From Rachicladosporium sp. CCFEE 5018 (taxonomy: Eukaryota > Ascomycota > Dothideomycetes > Cladosporiales > Cladosporiaceae), in assembly GCA_002077045.2 (NCBI GenBank), contig KZ111152.1, positions 477,341 to 518,056 of the forward strand: a DNA stretch of 40,716 bases, in the 5' to 3' direction. Position numbers and translations under genes: made by a program. Under the pieces are notes generated by a model. It was not told where the DNA came from and did no database searches. It saw only the letters and a program-made list of their open reading frames with translations. Positions 11,392 through 20,627 of the stretch are shown one piece after another (within the stretch, counting starts at the first letter, position 1; each line of letters begins with the position of its first letter).

Positions 11392-12496
11392 ATGTCCGTC
11401 CCCAATGACCTTCCTAAGATGCAATACCGTTTCCTCGGGAATTCAGGCCTCCAAGTCTCCTGCATATCCATCGGCGGCTGGCTCACCTACGGCGGTCATG
11501 TCGCGAATGAGAACACATTTGCCTGCATGAAAGCTGCGTATGATGTGGGCATCAATTTCTTTGACTGCGCTGAGGGCTACGCCGGTGGCGAGAGCGAGAA
11601 GGTCATGGGTGAGGCTATCAAGAAGTACGGCTGGAAACGCAACGACTATGTCATCTCCACCAAGATTAACTGGGGAGCTGCGAACGGTGACAACCCAGTG
11701 AATAACGGTGGTCTCAGCAGGAAGCATTTGGTCGAGGGGACGAAAGCGAGTTTGGAGCGATTGGGCTTGGACTACGTGGATCTCCTGTACGCACATCGTC
11801 CGGATAGGCACACGCCTATGGAGGAGATTGTCAGGGGGTTCAACTACTTGATTGACACAGGCAAGACGTTCTACTGGGGTACTTCTGAGTGGAACGCCGA
11901 TGAGATCGAGCGCGCACACCATGTGGCTGCTAAGCTCAACCTGATCGCTCCCATTATGGAGCAGCCGCAGTACAACATGCTCGTACGAGAGCGCTGCGAG
12001 AAGGAGTATTCTCTGCTTTACAAAGAGTACAATCTAGCACTTACGCCCTTCAGCCCGCTGAAGTCAGGCATTCTCACCGGCAAGGTACGCTCCTCTCACG
12101 CTACTATCTTTGACGTGCCGATGCTAATCTCCTCACTCGCAGTACAACGACGGCATCCCCTCTGACTCCCGATTCGGGCACAAATCCGATGACCACTACA
12201 TCAAGTCCATGCAAGCGAAGTTCGGCACCGACGACTGGGAATCTGAGCTCAAGAAAGTCGCCGCGTTGAAGCCCATCGCCGACAAACTTGAGACTTCACA
12301 GGGTAGGTTGGCGATGGCGTGGGTGCTCAAGAACCCGCACGTGGCTTCTGCGATCACTGGCGCGAGTAGGCCGGAGCAGGTGTACGACTCCGTGAAGGCG
12401 ATTGATTTGCTGCCGAAGCTGACGGAGGAGGTGATGAAGGAGATTGATGAGGTGTTGGGGAACAAGCCGGAGGCATTTACTATGAGGTTCTCATAG
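11392..12496 (+). CDS. Aldo/keto reductase, voltage-gated K+ channel beta-subunit type
   Basis: NADPH-dependent oxidoreductase of the AKR6 (Kv-beta-like) branch; the natural substrate is not predictable. Exons 11392-12084 and 12143-12496 (58 bp phase-0 intron) give 348 residues, the usual length. The AKR tetrad is present: Asp58 and Tyr63 in FFDCAEGYAGGESE, Lys91 in ISTKINWG, His135 in LLYAHRPD. The cofactor-binding end is seen in GASRPEQVYDSV. WGTSEW and PLKSGILTGKYNDGIP, the latter spanning the splice junction, are typical of Kv-beta-like fungal proteins. The start has an A at -3. In filamentous fungi such proteins are generally soluble reductases rather than proven channel partners. Confidence 0.92.
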
Positions 12497-12877
12497 ACGA
12501 CCTTGTGGTCAGAACATACTGTTCGCTCTAAATCAGTCAGGCGAGCTCAGTCTATCCACCTATCTAAAGTTGCCATCGAAAATAATATCAGCGACTGTGC
12601 GGCACCATGCTATGCATCTCGCTGCCCGTGTATCTATCGTGGTCTTCGTGCTAGCTCATCGTATCGTTCGTGGCCATCATGGAAAAGCCTTGAAATTATA
12701 CATACGTGCTCTTTGCTTTCATCTTGCTCTCGAAAGTTGCACCGTCGTTGCCGAGGTTCGGGGAGCTGAACTGTTGACAGCACAATGCATCGTCAATTAC
12801 GATTGCATTCGCCGCGTAGCACATCAGATTTCTAGGTGCCCTATCATACTCGACCGGAGTGTGGAACTCGATCGATC
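12497..12877. other. Intergenic, reductase to alpha/beta hydrolase
   Basis: About 380 bp between two genes on the same strand. An in-frame TAG stands at 12833-12835, so the hydrolase cannot start upstream of it. Nothing else recognisable. Confidence 0.5.
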
Positions 12878-13984
12878 ATGGCCGGCAACTCGACCTTCAC
12901 CTGGCGGAAGAATCTCACGCTCGACTCCAAAGTCTCTCCCTTCGACTCTCCCTTACCAGCAACGCACACTGCCTTCAAAGACATTAAACCCGTATCATGG
13001 CGCCGCTACAACATCGCCGGCATCCTCCTAACAATCTACGGCCTCGATGAACTCACAACGCACGACTCAGTGACCTGTCTTTGGCTCCTCCATGGACGAG
13101 GCGACACCCAAGATTCCATGTCCTTCACAGCAGCCGCTTTCCTCAATACCTGGAACTCGAAACGGAAACCTCACGACCGCGGACTCATCTGCGCATGCTT
13201 TGATCAACGCAACCACGGGAGTCGAATGATCGACAACCTTGCCAATGAGTCTTGGAAAGGTGGCAACCCGACGCATGGACCTGATATGTTCACTTTGTTC
13301 TCGGGCACAGCGAGCGATGTGTCGATGCTGATCACGCATCTGCCTGCCTATCTGCCTTTTACGCCTGCAGAGTATTGGTGCGGTGGTGTTAGTCTGGGAG
13401 GTCACGCGAGCTGGCATGCTGTGCTGCACGATCCAAGGATTACGGCTGCGATCATAGTGATCGGATGTGCGGATTATGTGCGATTAATGACTGATCGAGC
13501 AGTGAGAAGTAAGCTGGGTACGTGTATGGACTCAGATCCACCGGGAAGAAATTTCCTAGGATCGAAGGACTTCCCTCGATCACTCGTCGAAGCCGTCGAG
13601 CGACTCGATCCCGCTGGGCTGTTGCTTGGTGAGCTTGATACCGTGACCGGTGATGACCATCTGCACATTCCGTCGGACGCTGAGATCACGCGTCTAAAGC
13701 CAATCATGCGGGAGAAGCTGGCTGGGAAAAAGCTGCTCATACTGAGTGGTGGCAGAGATCGATTAGTGCCATACGAGCAAAGCGAGCCATTCCTGACGTG
13801 GCTCAAGAAGGCCATCGACACCAGGAGTGGGTGGTGTAATGATCAGGGAACTGAAGTCGAGGACATCGTCGATCCGACGGGACGACATGAGTTCTCGGTG
13901 CCGATGCGGCGAGAGGCTGAGAGGTGGTTATCTGACAGGCTTGCAGATGCATCGAGTAGGGGAGGTAGGGATAGTAAGATATGA
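12878..13984 (+). CDS. Alpha/beta-hydrolase fold enzyme, substrate unknown
   Basis: A single open frame of 368 residues, starting at the first ATG after an in-frame stop at 12833. A serine-hydrolase triad can be read in the right order. Ser172 is the nucleophile in GGVSLGGH (GxSxG), Asp294 is in LILSGGRDRLVP and His337 in GRHEFSVP. An oxyanion-type HGRGD motif lies near residue 67 in CLWLLHGRGDT. The fold call is secure. The subfamily resembles dienelactone-hydrolase or prolyl-peptidase-like fungal hydrolases, but I cannot name a substrate. There is no signal peptide or transmembrane segment, so it is probably cytosolic. The neighbours give no pathway clue. Confidence 0.85.
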   Translation: MAGNSTFTWRKNLTLDSKVSPFDSPLPATHTAFKDIKPVSWRRYNIAGILLTIYGLDELTTHDSVTCLWLLHGRGDTQDSMSFTAAAFLNTWNSKRKPHDRGLICACFDQRNHGSRMIDNLANESWKGGNPTHGPDMFTLFSGTASDVSMLITHLPAYLPFTPAEYWCGGVSLGGHASWHAVLHDPRITAAIIVIGCADYVRLMTDRAVRSKLGTCMDSDPPGRNFLGSKDFPRSLVEAVERLDPAGLLLGELDTVTGDDHLHIPSDAEITRLKPIMREKLAGKKLLILSGGRDRLVPYEQSEPFLTWLKKAIDTRSGWCNDQGTEVEDIVDPTGRHEFSVPMRREAERWLSDRLADASSRGGRDSKI

Positions 13985-14334
13985 GCTGTTCTTCGCCCTG
14001 TCACATCAGCCCCTCGAATGTCCGTCGGCTGCTTCGTCCCAGGCCGGAATGTTCAGGCATGTTTAGTTGGTCGCGTGTGTTAGTTGAGAGTGACCCTGTG
14101 ACTGGCCGCCCGGGAACAACTTTTCACGGCGCTGGGTCGTACTTGCCCTACATGAAAGCTGATCGCTCGAGTGCGTGCATGCAAGTTCTGACCGGTGCGT
14201 GCTACACACTTCAAGTAAATTACCATGTACATACAAAGCGAGGGTATAGGTTGCCGTGAGGCTATCCATCTTTCCGAACACCAGACGCCGTTGATCCAAG
14301 TCTTCTGCGTCCTGCAGCGGTGCTGCAACAGCGC
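13985..14334. other. Convergent 3' flanks
   Basis: About 350 bp between the hydrolase stop and the stop of the minus-strand CNL1-like gene. It should hold both transcript ends. No feature recognised. Confidence 0.5.
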
Positions 14335-14877
14335 TCACCCAATTCTCCTCTCGAGCATCTCCACCCTTGCGCGGAAGCTTCGCACGATCTCTCGTATCCT
14401 CCTGATCTTATCGAACTCATTCTCAAGTTCATCGATCTGGTGCAAGATAGCTCTGAAGCGCGCGATCTCGGCATCTGCCATCTCAATCTCGTTGCCAGCG
14501 CGGTCGTACTGCGTCTGTGTCGCAATCTCGGTCGCACGATTAAGCTACACAGGTATCAGTACACCATGGCCACATGACTTCGGACCATCCATGGAACCAC
14601 ATACCTGCTCGAGCCTCTGCTGTATCGCGCCCATGACCCGCTCCAGGTGCCTTCCAAGCAGCGTCAGGCTCCCCGGATCGAGCAGCAGTCTTCCCTGTGA
14701 GCTCGCCTGTGATCCAGCCGAGCTTCGCGCTTGCTGGTGCGCGAGCTGCTGATGCTGCCGCAAGGTTGCCACATCTTGTGCGGTGAGACCTAGATTGGTA
14801 TCTGGAATCGACGTCGGGGGACTCGGCGCAGCGGACGACGATGTTTGAGGTCGCGATCGAGATGATGTTTGAGGCAT
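14335..14877 (-). CDS. Coiled-coil protein, probable BLOC-1 subunit CNL1 (cappuccino-like), complete copy
   Basis: Two exons, 14605-14877 and 14335-14544, with a 60 bp phase-0 intron, give 160 residues. The first 60 or so residues are Ser/Pro/Gln-rich and disordered. The rest is continuous helix from GSLTLLGRHLERVMGAIQ onward. The segment IARFRAILHQIDELENEFDK aligns by pattern with yeast Cnl1 (IAxFxxLLxxxDxLENxxxxxxxI, then an RSFRARV-type repeat), which belongs to the BLOC-1 complex acting on endosomes in Rab5 (Vps21) control. The match is recalled, not computed; another small coiled-coil complex subunit is possible. The stop at 14335-14337 overlaps a GTGAGC that could be a donor, so a small extra C-terminal exon cannot be excluded. 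A second copy beyond the gap has only exon 1. Confidence 0.6.
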
Positions 14878-15326
14878 GTAGTGATGCGGCGGCCGGCGCC
14901 ATTGAGTTTGTGATCATACAGAGACTCGAATCACTGTTCTCGGCAGTTTGTTGCTTTTGCTACTCTTGCGAAATCTCGCTGCGTCTGGTCTGGTCCCCTC
15001 CGATCATGGCGATGGCTCCGTGTCACACAGGCGCAAAGCCTCCTTCACCACCTGGACACGCGAGTGTTGGAATAAGCGAGTCACTTAGCTTTTCCGGTGA
15101 GAACGTGCAGTCGCCCTGTCGCCGCCGAGGCGTTGTAGCACAGGTCCCATTGCGGTGGGTACTTTGCGACCTTGTCGATGCGGAGTTCAGCGTCCGCCGC
15201 TAGTAACCGCGCGCCTATCCCACGCTTTGATGCCAAAGACCAAAAGATTGTGAGCAACGCCAGTAAATGAGCCTCCGCAGGGCTATACATCTGCTGGGCT
15301 AGGCGCAAAAGGCAAAACATCATCCA
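14878..15326. other. Intergenic, CNL1-like gene to tRNA-Ser
   Basis: About 450 bp upstream of the minus-strand CNL1-like gene and downstream of the minus-strand tRNA gene. It holds the CNL1-like promoter. The open frames here differ between copies and show no domain. The same stretch recurs at 17350-17798. Confidence 0.45.
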
Positions 15327-15432
15327 CGACACCTAAGAGATTCGAACTCTTGCTCCCGAGGGAACTGCCTAGGACTGCTTGCTACAGACGTAGGATAGCA
15401 GGGCAGCGCGTTAACCACTCCGCCAAAGTGCC
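15327..15432 (-). tRNA. tRNA-Ser(GCU) with intron, copy 1
   Basis: A 106 bp gene read on the minus strand. The acceptor stem GGCACTT pairs with AGGTGTC, with two G-U pairs, and the discriminator is G. The D arm contains the A box TGGCGGAGTGG, and the T arm AAGAG/CTCTT encloses TTCGAAT (B box). The anticodon stem CTGCC/GGCAG has the loop CTGCTAA once a 25 nt intron, placed one base 3' of the anticodon GCT, is removed. The intron contains AGCAG, which can pair with the anticodon region, as in other fungal tRNA introns. The long variable arm CCC-TC-GGG is the class II form expected for serine. The intron position was inferred from folding. Confidence 0.93.
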
Positions 15433-16192
15433 GATTAACAAGGGCTGCTAGTAAATCGATTATAACCTGATATGACTGGAACGACGCAGAAGCCACGGAA
15501 GCTTACAAGAAGCCCAACGGACGCACTTCACTTGGGCGCTCTTAGGATCAGTCCTGTCACTCACGTCCTGCCACCAGATCGTCACGCGCTCTATCTCGTT
15601 GCCTCCTTCGAAACTGAAGGTCCTTGGCTCCTGGTACTGCGGCACAGCCACTCCGCTCTTGTCAGAGATCCGTCTCCACAGGCGGAGTCGTTCCGCATGA
15701 TGACTGGCAGCTGAGTAACATTCAAGGTCTTTGGTCCGGAGCAACAAATACGATCCATCCAGTAAAGCGCTATTCCGTCAGTGCTTTCAGCCTGTGAGCG
15801 AAAGGTCACAGAGCCCGTGTAGCATTCACTACATTCTGCTGATTCAGACCTCCTGCCAGGGCTGTAGCTCACTCGGAGCTATGCACGCCCCTCGGCCGAG
15901 CAGATCCCCCAACTCGCGTCCCAGCAGGATCAGCGTCGTTTGTGACGGGACATAACGACGTGTAGCCCGTTGAGCATCATCGGACTTTAGGGAGAGCACG
16001 TTTGCTACCGTTGAGAACGATTGTAATTACCAATCTGCAGCTGCCACGGCGTCTTTCGAACGCAATGCTGTGGAGCTCCAGATCGATATAAGCCCGTCCT
16101 ACTCCCCATGAGAGAGCAAAGTATCCAACTCCTACATTTTCCAGTCAAATTCCTCTTTATCATACTCAACAAAGATCTTCTTGTTCGCGACA
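15433..16192. other. Region between tRNA-Ser and the NmrA-like gene
   Basis: About 760 bp. It contains the weak minus-strand exon candidate at 15565-15770 and the promoter and leader of the NmrA-like gene. A TATA-like ATCGATATAAGCCC lies near 16083-16095, about 100 bp before the start codon, and its counterpart in the second copy is at about 18555-18568. Otherwise nothing is recognised. Confidence 0.4.
15565..15770 (-). other. Possible exon of an unrecognised protein, copy 1
   Basis: A minus-strand frame reads ALLDGSYLLLRTKDLECYS, continues through a basic stretch and ends FEGGNEIERVTIWWQD directly at a GTGAGT donor-like site (GT at 15563-15564). The beta-strand-like spacing near the end is vaguely lectin-like, but I cannot assign a family. 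An in-frame stop lies just upstream, so an earlier exon joined near 15770 would be needed, and no downstream exon was found. The frame stays open in the second copy at 18037-18242, with a single amino-acid change noticed (A to V). It could equally be chance. Confidence 0.28.
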
Positions 16193-16914
16193 ATGTCCAC
16201 TATGACCAACAACATTAGCAAAGTCGCCCTAGCCGGCGCGGCTGGCTCCATCGGCGCTCCAGTGCTGGAGGAACTACTCGCAGCTGGTTTCGAAGTCACG
16301 GTACTCACCCGCGAAGGCAGCTCCAGCACCTTTCCTTCAGCTGCCAAGGCCGTGACAGTGGACTACGCATCCGTGGAGTCGCTTCGCAAGGCCCTCCATG
16401 GGCAGGACGCGCTGGTCTCGACCATCACGACAACCGGAATCGAGCAGCAATTCAAGCTATTCGATGCTGCACTTGTGGAAGGCGTAAGTCGGGTCATCCC
16501 CTCGGAATTTGGCTCGGATACGACGCAAGTCGACAATCGAAAGCTTCCTGTGTATGGCGACAAAGTCAAGATCCAGGAGTACCTCCAGGAAAAGACTCAA
16601 GGCACAAAGACTAGCTATACCTTCGTTATCAACAACGTGTTCATCGATTGTTGAGTGTTCGCACTTTCTTGAGTTCGGCACGAGACGTTGTTGACATTGA
16701 CTTAGGGGCGTTCAATACAACTTCCTGCTCAACTCCAAGAAGAAGGAGATCAGTCTTTACGATGGCGGTGACGTCGAGTACTCAGCAACATCTCTTCGTA
16801 GCGTTGCAAAGGGCGTGGTAGGCGTGTTGAAACACCCTGAAGAGACCAAGAATCGCTTCGTCAAGATCGACGGCATTGTTTTGACCCAGCACAAGCTCTT
16901 CGAAATCGCAAAGA
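16193..16914 (+). pseudogene. NmrA/isoflavone-reductase-like gene, copy 1: splice donor lost and 3' end cut by gap
   Basis: NAD(P)-binding Rossmann protein of the NmrA-like family. Exon 1 is 16193-16650, with the dinucleotide-binding motif GAAGSIGAPV and the family motif IPSEFGSD. In the intact copy the intron starts GTGGGT; here the same position (16651) reads TTGAGT. The donor G is replaced by T, and the frame runs into TGA at 16652-16654 after FIDC. The acceptor and exon 2 remain (16706 onward), with sequence intact up to the gap, so only this allele's splicing is damaged. Relative to the intact copy it has Glu for Lys and Gly for Cys in the loop after the binding motif. If the base is real the product would be a 153-residue fragment; a sequencing error at one base is the alternative. 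Confidence 0.8.
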
Positions 16915-17014
16915 NNNNNNNNNNNNNNNNNNNNNNNNNNNNNNNNNNNNNNNNNNNNNNNNNNNNNNNNNNNNNNNNNNNNNNNNNNNNNNNNNNNNNN
17001 NNNNNNNNNNNNNN
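16915..17014. other. Assembly gap 1 (100 N)
   Basis: Exactly 100 N, the conventional filler for a scaffold join of unknown size. It lies between the two copies of unit A. The flanking bases are mid-exon of the NmrA-like gene on the left and the CNL1-like intron edge on the right. Confidence 0.99.
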
Positions 17015-17076
17015 AGCTACACAGGTATCAGTACACCATGGCCACATGACTTCGGACCATCCATGGAACCACATAC

Positions 17077-17349
17077 CTGCTCGAGCCTCTGCTGTATCGC
17101 GCCCATGACCCGCTCCAGGTGCCTTCCAAGCAGCGTCAGGCTCCCCGGATCGAGCAGCAGTCTTCCCTGTGAGCTCGCCTGTGATCCAGCCGAGCTTCGC
17201 GCTTGCTGGTGCGCGAGCTGCTGGTGCTGCCGCAGGGTTGCCACATCTTGTGCGGTGAGACCTAGATTGGTATCCGGAATCGACGTCGGGGGACTCGGCG
17301 CAGCGGACGACGATGCTTGAGGTCGCGATCGAGATGATGTTTGAGGCAT
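17077..17349 (-). CDS. BLOC-1 CNL1-like gene, copy 2, exon 1 only (cut by gap)
   Basis: Matches exon 1 of the complete gene at 14605-14877 over all 91 codons, starting MPQTSSRSR. The main noted change is Thr to Ala in the early Ser-rich stretch. The intron donor GTATGT is present (GT at 17075-17076), but the sequence meets the N run before exon 2. The C-terminal half of the coiled coil is therefore absent here for assembly reasons, with no sign of decay. Confidence 0.75.
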
Positions 17350-17798
17350 GTAGTGATGCGGCGGCCGGCGCCATTGAGTTTGTGATCATACAGAGACTCG
17401 AATCACTGTTCTCGGCAGTTTGTTGCTTTTGCTACTCTTGCGAAATCTCGCTGCGTCTGGTCTGGTCCCCTCCGATCATGGCGATGGCTCCGTGTCACAC
17501 AGGCGCAAAGCCTCCTTCACCACCTGGACACGCGAATGTTGGAATAAGCGAGTCACTTAGCTTTTCCGGTGAGGACGTGCAGTCGCCCTGTCGCCGCCGA
17601 GGCGTTGTAGCACAGGTCCCATTGCGGTGGGCACTTTGCGACCTTGTCGATGCGGAGTTCAGCGTCCGCCGCTAGTGAGCGCGCGCCTATCCCACGCTTT
17701 GATGCCAAAGACAAAAAGATTGTGAGCAACGCCAGTAAATGAGCCTCCGCAGGGCTATATATTTGCTGGGCTAGGCGCAAAAGGCAAAACATCATCCA

Positions 17799-17904
17799 CG
17801 ACACCTAAGAGATTCGAACTCTTGCTCCCGAGGGAACTGCCTAGGGCTGCTTGCTACAGATGTAGGATAGCAGGGCAGCGCGTTAACCACTCCGCCAAAG
17901 TGCC
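17799..17904 (-). tRNA. tRNA-Ser(GCU) with intron, copy 2
   Basis: Same 106 bp gene as 15327-15432. All mature-tRNA bases are identical to copy 1. The only two differences fall inside the predicted 25 nt intron (C/T and A/G on the plus strand). This supports both the intron placement and function in both copies. Confidence 0.93.
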
Positions 17905-18036
17905 AATTAGTAAGGCGCCCTGACAAATCGAATATAGAATTGTATGACCGGAACGACGTAGAAGTCACAGAAGCTTACAACAAGCCCAACGGACGCCCTC
18001 CAGTTGGGCGCTCTTAGGATCAGTCCTGTCACTCAC

Positions 18037-18242
18037 GTCCTGCCACCAGATCGTCACGCGCTCTATCTCGTTGCCTCCTTCGAAACTGAAGGTCCTTGGC
18101 TCCTGGTACTGCGGCACAGCCACTCCGCTCTTGTCAGAGATCCGTCTCCACAGGCGCAGTCGTTCCGCATGATGACTGGCAACTGAGTAACATTCAAGGT
18201 CTTTGGTCCGGAGCAACAAATACGATCCATCCAGTAAAGCGC
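18037..18242 (-). other. Possible exon of an unrecognised protein, copy 2
   Basis: Counterpart of 15565-15770, with the same open frame ending VTIWWQD at a GTGAGT donor-like site. It is retained with very little change, but the function and the rest of the gene are unknown. Confidence 0.28.
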
Positions 18243-18665
18243 TATTCCGTTAGTGCTTTCAGCCTGTGCGCGAAAGGTCACAGATCCCGTGTAGCATTCA
18301 CTACATTCTGCTGATTCAGACATCCTGCCGGGGCTGTAGCTCACTCGGAGCTATGCACGCCCCTCGGCCGAGCAGATCCCCCAACTCGCGTCCCAGCAGG
18401 ATCAGCGTCGTTTGGGACGCGACATAACGACGTGTAGCCCGTTGAGCATCATCGGACTTTAGGGAGAGCACGTTTGCTACCGTTGAGAACGATTGTAATT
18501 ACCAATCTGCAGCTGCCACTGCGTCTTTCGAACGCAATGCTGTGGAGCTCCAGAATCGATATAAGCCCGTCCTACTCCCCATAAGAGAGCAAAGTATCCA
18601 ACTCCTACATTTTCCAGTCAAATTCCTCGTTATCTTACTCAACAAAGATCTTGTTGTTCGCGACA

Positions 18666-19635
18666 ATGTCCACTATGACCAACAACATTAGCAAAGTTGC
18701 CCTAGCCGGCGCGGCTGGCTCCATCGGCGCTCCAGTGCTGAAGGAACTACTCGCAGCTTGTTTCGAAGTCACGGTACTTACCCGCGAAGGCAGCTCCAGC
18801 ACCTTTCCTTCAGCTGCCAAGGCCGTGACAGTGGACTACGCATCTGTGGAGTCACTTCGCAAGGCCCTCCATGGGCAGGACGCGCTGGTCTCGACCATCA
18901 CGACAACCGGAATCGAGCAGCAATTCAAGCTATTCGATGCTGCACTTGTGGAAGGCGTAAGTCGGGTCATCCCCTCGGAATTTGGCTCGGATACGACGCA
19001 AGTCGACAATCGAAAGCTTCCTGTGTATGGCGACAAAGTCAAGATCCAGGAGTACCTCCAGGAAAAGACTCAAGGCACAAAGACTAGCTATACCTTCGTT
19101 ATCAACAACGTGTTCATCGATTGGTGGGTGTTCGCACTTTCTTGAGTTCGGCACGAGACGTTGTTGACATTGACTTAGGGGCGTTCAATACAACTTCCTG
19201 CTCAACTCCAAAAAGAAGGAGATCAGTCTTTACGATGGCGGTGACGTCGAGTACTCAGCAACATCTCTTCGTAGCGTTGCAAAGGGAGTGGTAGGCGTGT
19301 TGAAACACCCTGAAGAGACCAAGAATCGCTTCGTCAAGATCGACGGCATTGTTTTGACCCAGCACAAGCTCTTCGAAATCGCAAAGAAAGCCATTGGTTC
19401 TGATGGGTGGACAGTGAGTGAGCCGAACACCAGTGAAGTGGAGGCCCAGGGCTATGAAGTGCTCAAGAGTGATCCGGAAAATGTCATGGGCTGGGTTGTG
19501 CCGTTGCTAGTCAAGGCCATTTTCTCGGCTGAGCGTAAGTCGAAGCTGACAGATACGGACAACGACTTGCTTGGCGTGCCGAAGAACACAGAGGAGGAAA
19601 TCGCAACCTGGATCAAGGAGGCGGCAGCAAAATAG
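18666..19635 (+). CDS. NmrA-like / isoflavone-reductase-like NAD(P)-binding protein, intact copy
   Basis: Exons 18666-19123 and 19179-19635 join across a 55 bp intron (GTGGGT...CTTAG) to give 304 residues. The start is the first ATG of MSTMTNN, preceded by a pyrimidine- and A-rich leader. The Rossmann motif GAAGSIGAPV is at residues about 14-23, the family motif IPSEFGSD lies near residue 110, and VYGDKVKIQEYL follows with the lysine typical of this group. Such proteins are either NADPH reductases acting on small aromatic or secondary metabolites or redox-sensing regulators; the sequence does not say which. No cluster genes surround it. Cys replaces the Gly of copy 1 in the loop LLAACFEVTV. 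The C-terminal exon is complete only here. Confidence 0.85.
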
Positions 19636-20210
19636 CTACATATCTGAAAAGCGCAAATTAGCAATGCACCTATGCTCAAGCCAAGAGTCTCAAGAGTCTC
19701 ATGCTACTATTATGTACGCTGTAAGTATCCTGACGGATCCTCCATTCATCAGAGCGCAGCTTTCGACGAGAGGGTGTGCGCAGCGACTGATAGATCTGGC
19801 TGGGAGCAGGTTGATCGTGGCAGTAAGGTACAAAATCCTTGAGCGCGCTCCATCTGCCATAAGAAATGCGTTTAGACTTACGGTATCGGGTAGGTATCTA
19901 CAATATCGACTTGAATTCGTCCAGGTACAGGTAGGACAGCGAGGTAGAGAAGGATGTTCAGGTAATGGTTCTTTTCATGAAGCTATGAAGGTATCATACA
20001 TTCATTCCTTTCTGGGATGTGAGTAGCTGTCCTGTTCACCCGCGTCAAACCCCGGCAACCCACTCATCCCCTCCCGTATCATGCCATCGCTACCACAAAT
20101 GATCAAGCCCAGGTAGGCGAAGTCAAGGTTGTGAGGTCTAGAGCTCAAGAATGTGTATGGGCGGTTGAGTGAGAGTGCGCAGGGTGCTCGGCGTGCTTGT
20201 CAGAGGCACT
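19636..20210. other. Convergent 3' flanks, NmrA-like and Hsp12-like
   Basis: About 575 bp between two convergent genes, single copy. Short open frames (for example 19571-20026 on the plus strand) overlap the NmrA-like gene end and have no domain. Confidence 0.5.
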
Positions 20211-20627
20211 CTATGCCTTCTTGTTCAAGCCGAGAGCGTCGGACGCAGAGTTGGCAGCGTTCTGGAGACCCTCCTGAGCCTGGCCGAGCATGGAGCTACC
20301 CTGGTTCTGGGCATCCTTGGAGCCGCCGGAGACGGACTAGAGTAAATGTCAGTGGTGAAGGATGATGGACGGGAATGAAGAAGACATACGTCGCTAGCCT
20401 TCTGGGTGGCGGACTTCTCGCCGGAGGGCTGGACGGAGCCGGCAACGCTGTCCGCGGTGCTCTTGACGGAGTCACCAGCAGACTCGAGGGTAGACTTCTG
20501 ACTGTCGGGCTTGAGGCTCGACGCGGCCTTGTCGGTGGTGGATTGGCGGCTGGTCATAACGTCAGTGGTGAGTTCAGATGATGGGAGACTTCCTGGTAAA
20601 CGCTGCTACTCACAGTGCGTCAGACAT
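20211..20627 (-). CDS. Hsp12/Hsp9-like stress protein
   Basis: Small, very hydrophilic, intrinsically disordered stress protein; yeast Hsp12 binds membranes and rises in stationary phase and osmotic or heat stress. Three exons, 20614-20627 (14 bp only), 20390-20549 and 20211-20336, with introns of 64 and 53 bp, give 99 residues. The tiny first exon supplies MSDAL, the hallmark N terminus, joined to RQSTTDKAASS. It continues with PDSQKSTLESAGDSVKS and GEKSATQKASD, and ends ASDALGLNKKA. Length and composition fit the family. A start at the internal ATG of exon 2 would miss the MSDA start. It lies just outside duplicate unit B, so it is single copy. Confidence 0.88.

Larger units (their letters stand above)
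14543..16914 (+). repeat. Direct duplicate unit A, first copy, ends at gap 1
   Basis: This 2372 bp segment matches 17015-19387 in the same orientation with scattered substitutions and a net difference of one base. It runs from the CNL1-like intron boundary to the middle of the NmrA-like second exon, and it stops exactly where the N run begins. Both unit boundaries are therefore set by the gap, not by a repeat sequence or target site. Confidence 0.95.
17015..19387 (+). repeat. Direct duplicate unit A, second copy, starts at gap 1
   Basis: This 2373 bp segment is collinear with 14543-16914. It carries exon 1 of the CNL1-like gene, tRNA-Ser, the weak exon candidate and most of the NmrA-like gene. 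Beyond 19387 the sequence is single-copy. By eye the two copies differ by one to three bases in most 60-base rows or fewer. Confidence 0.95.
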
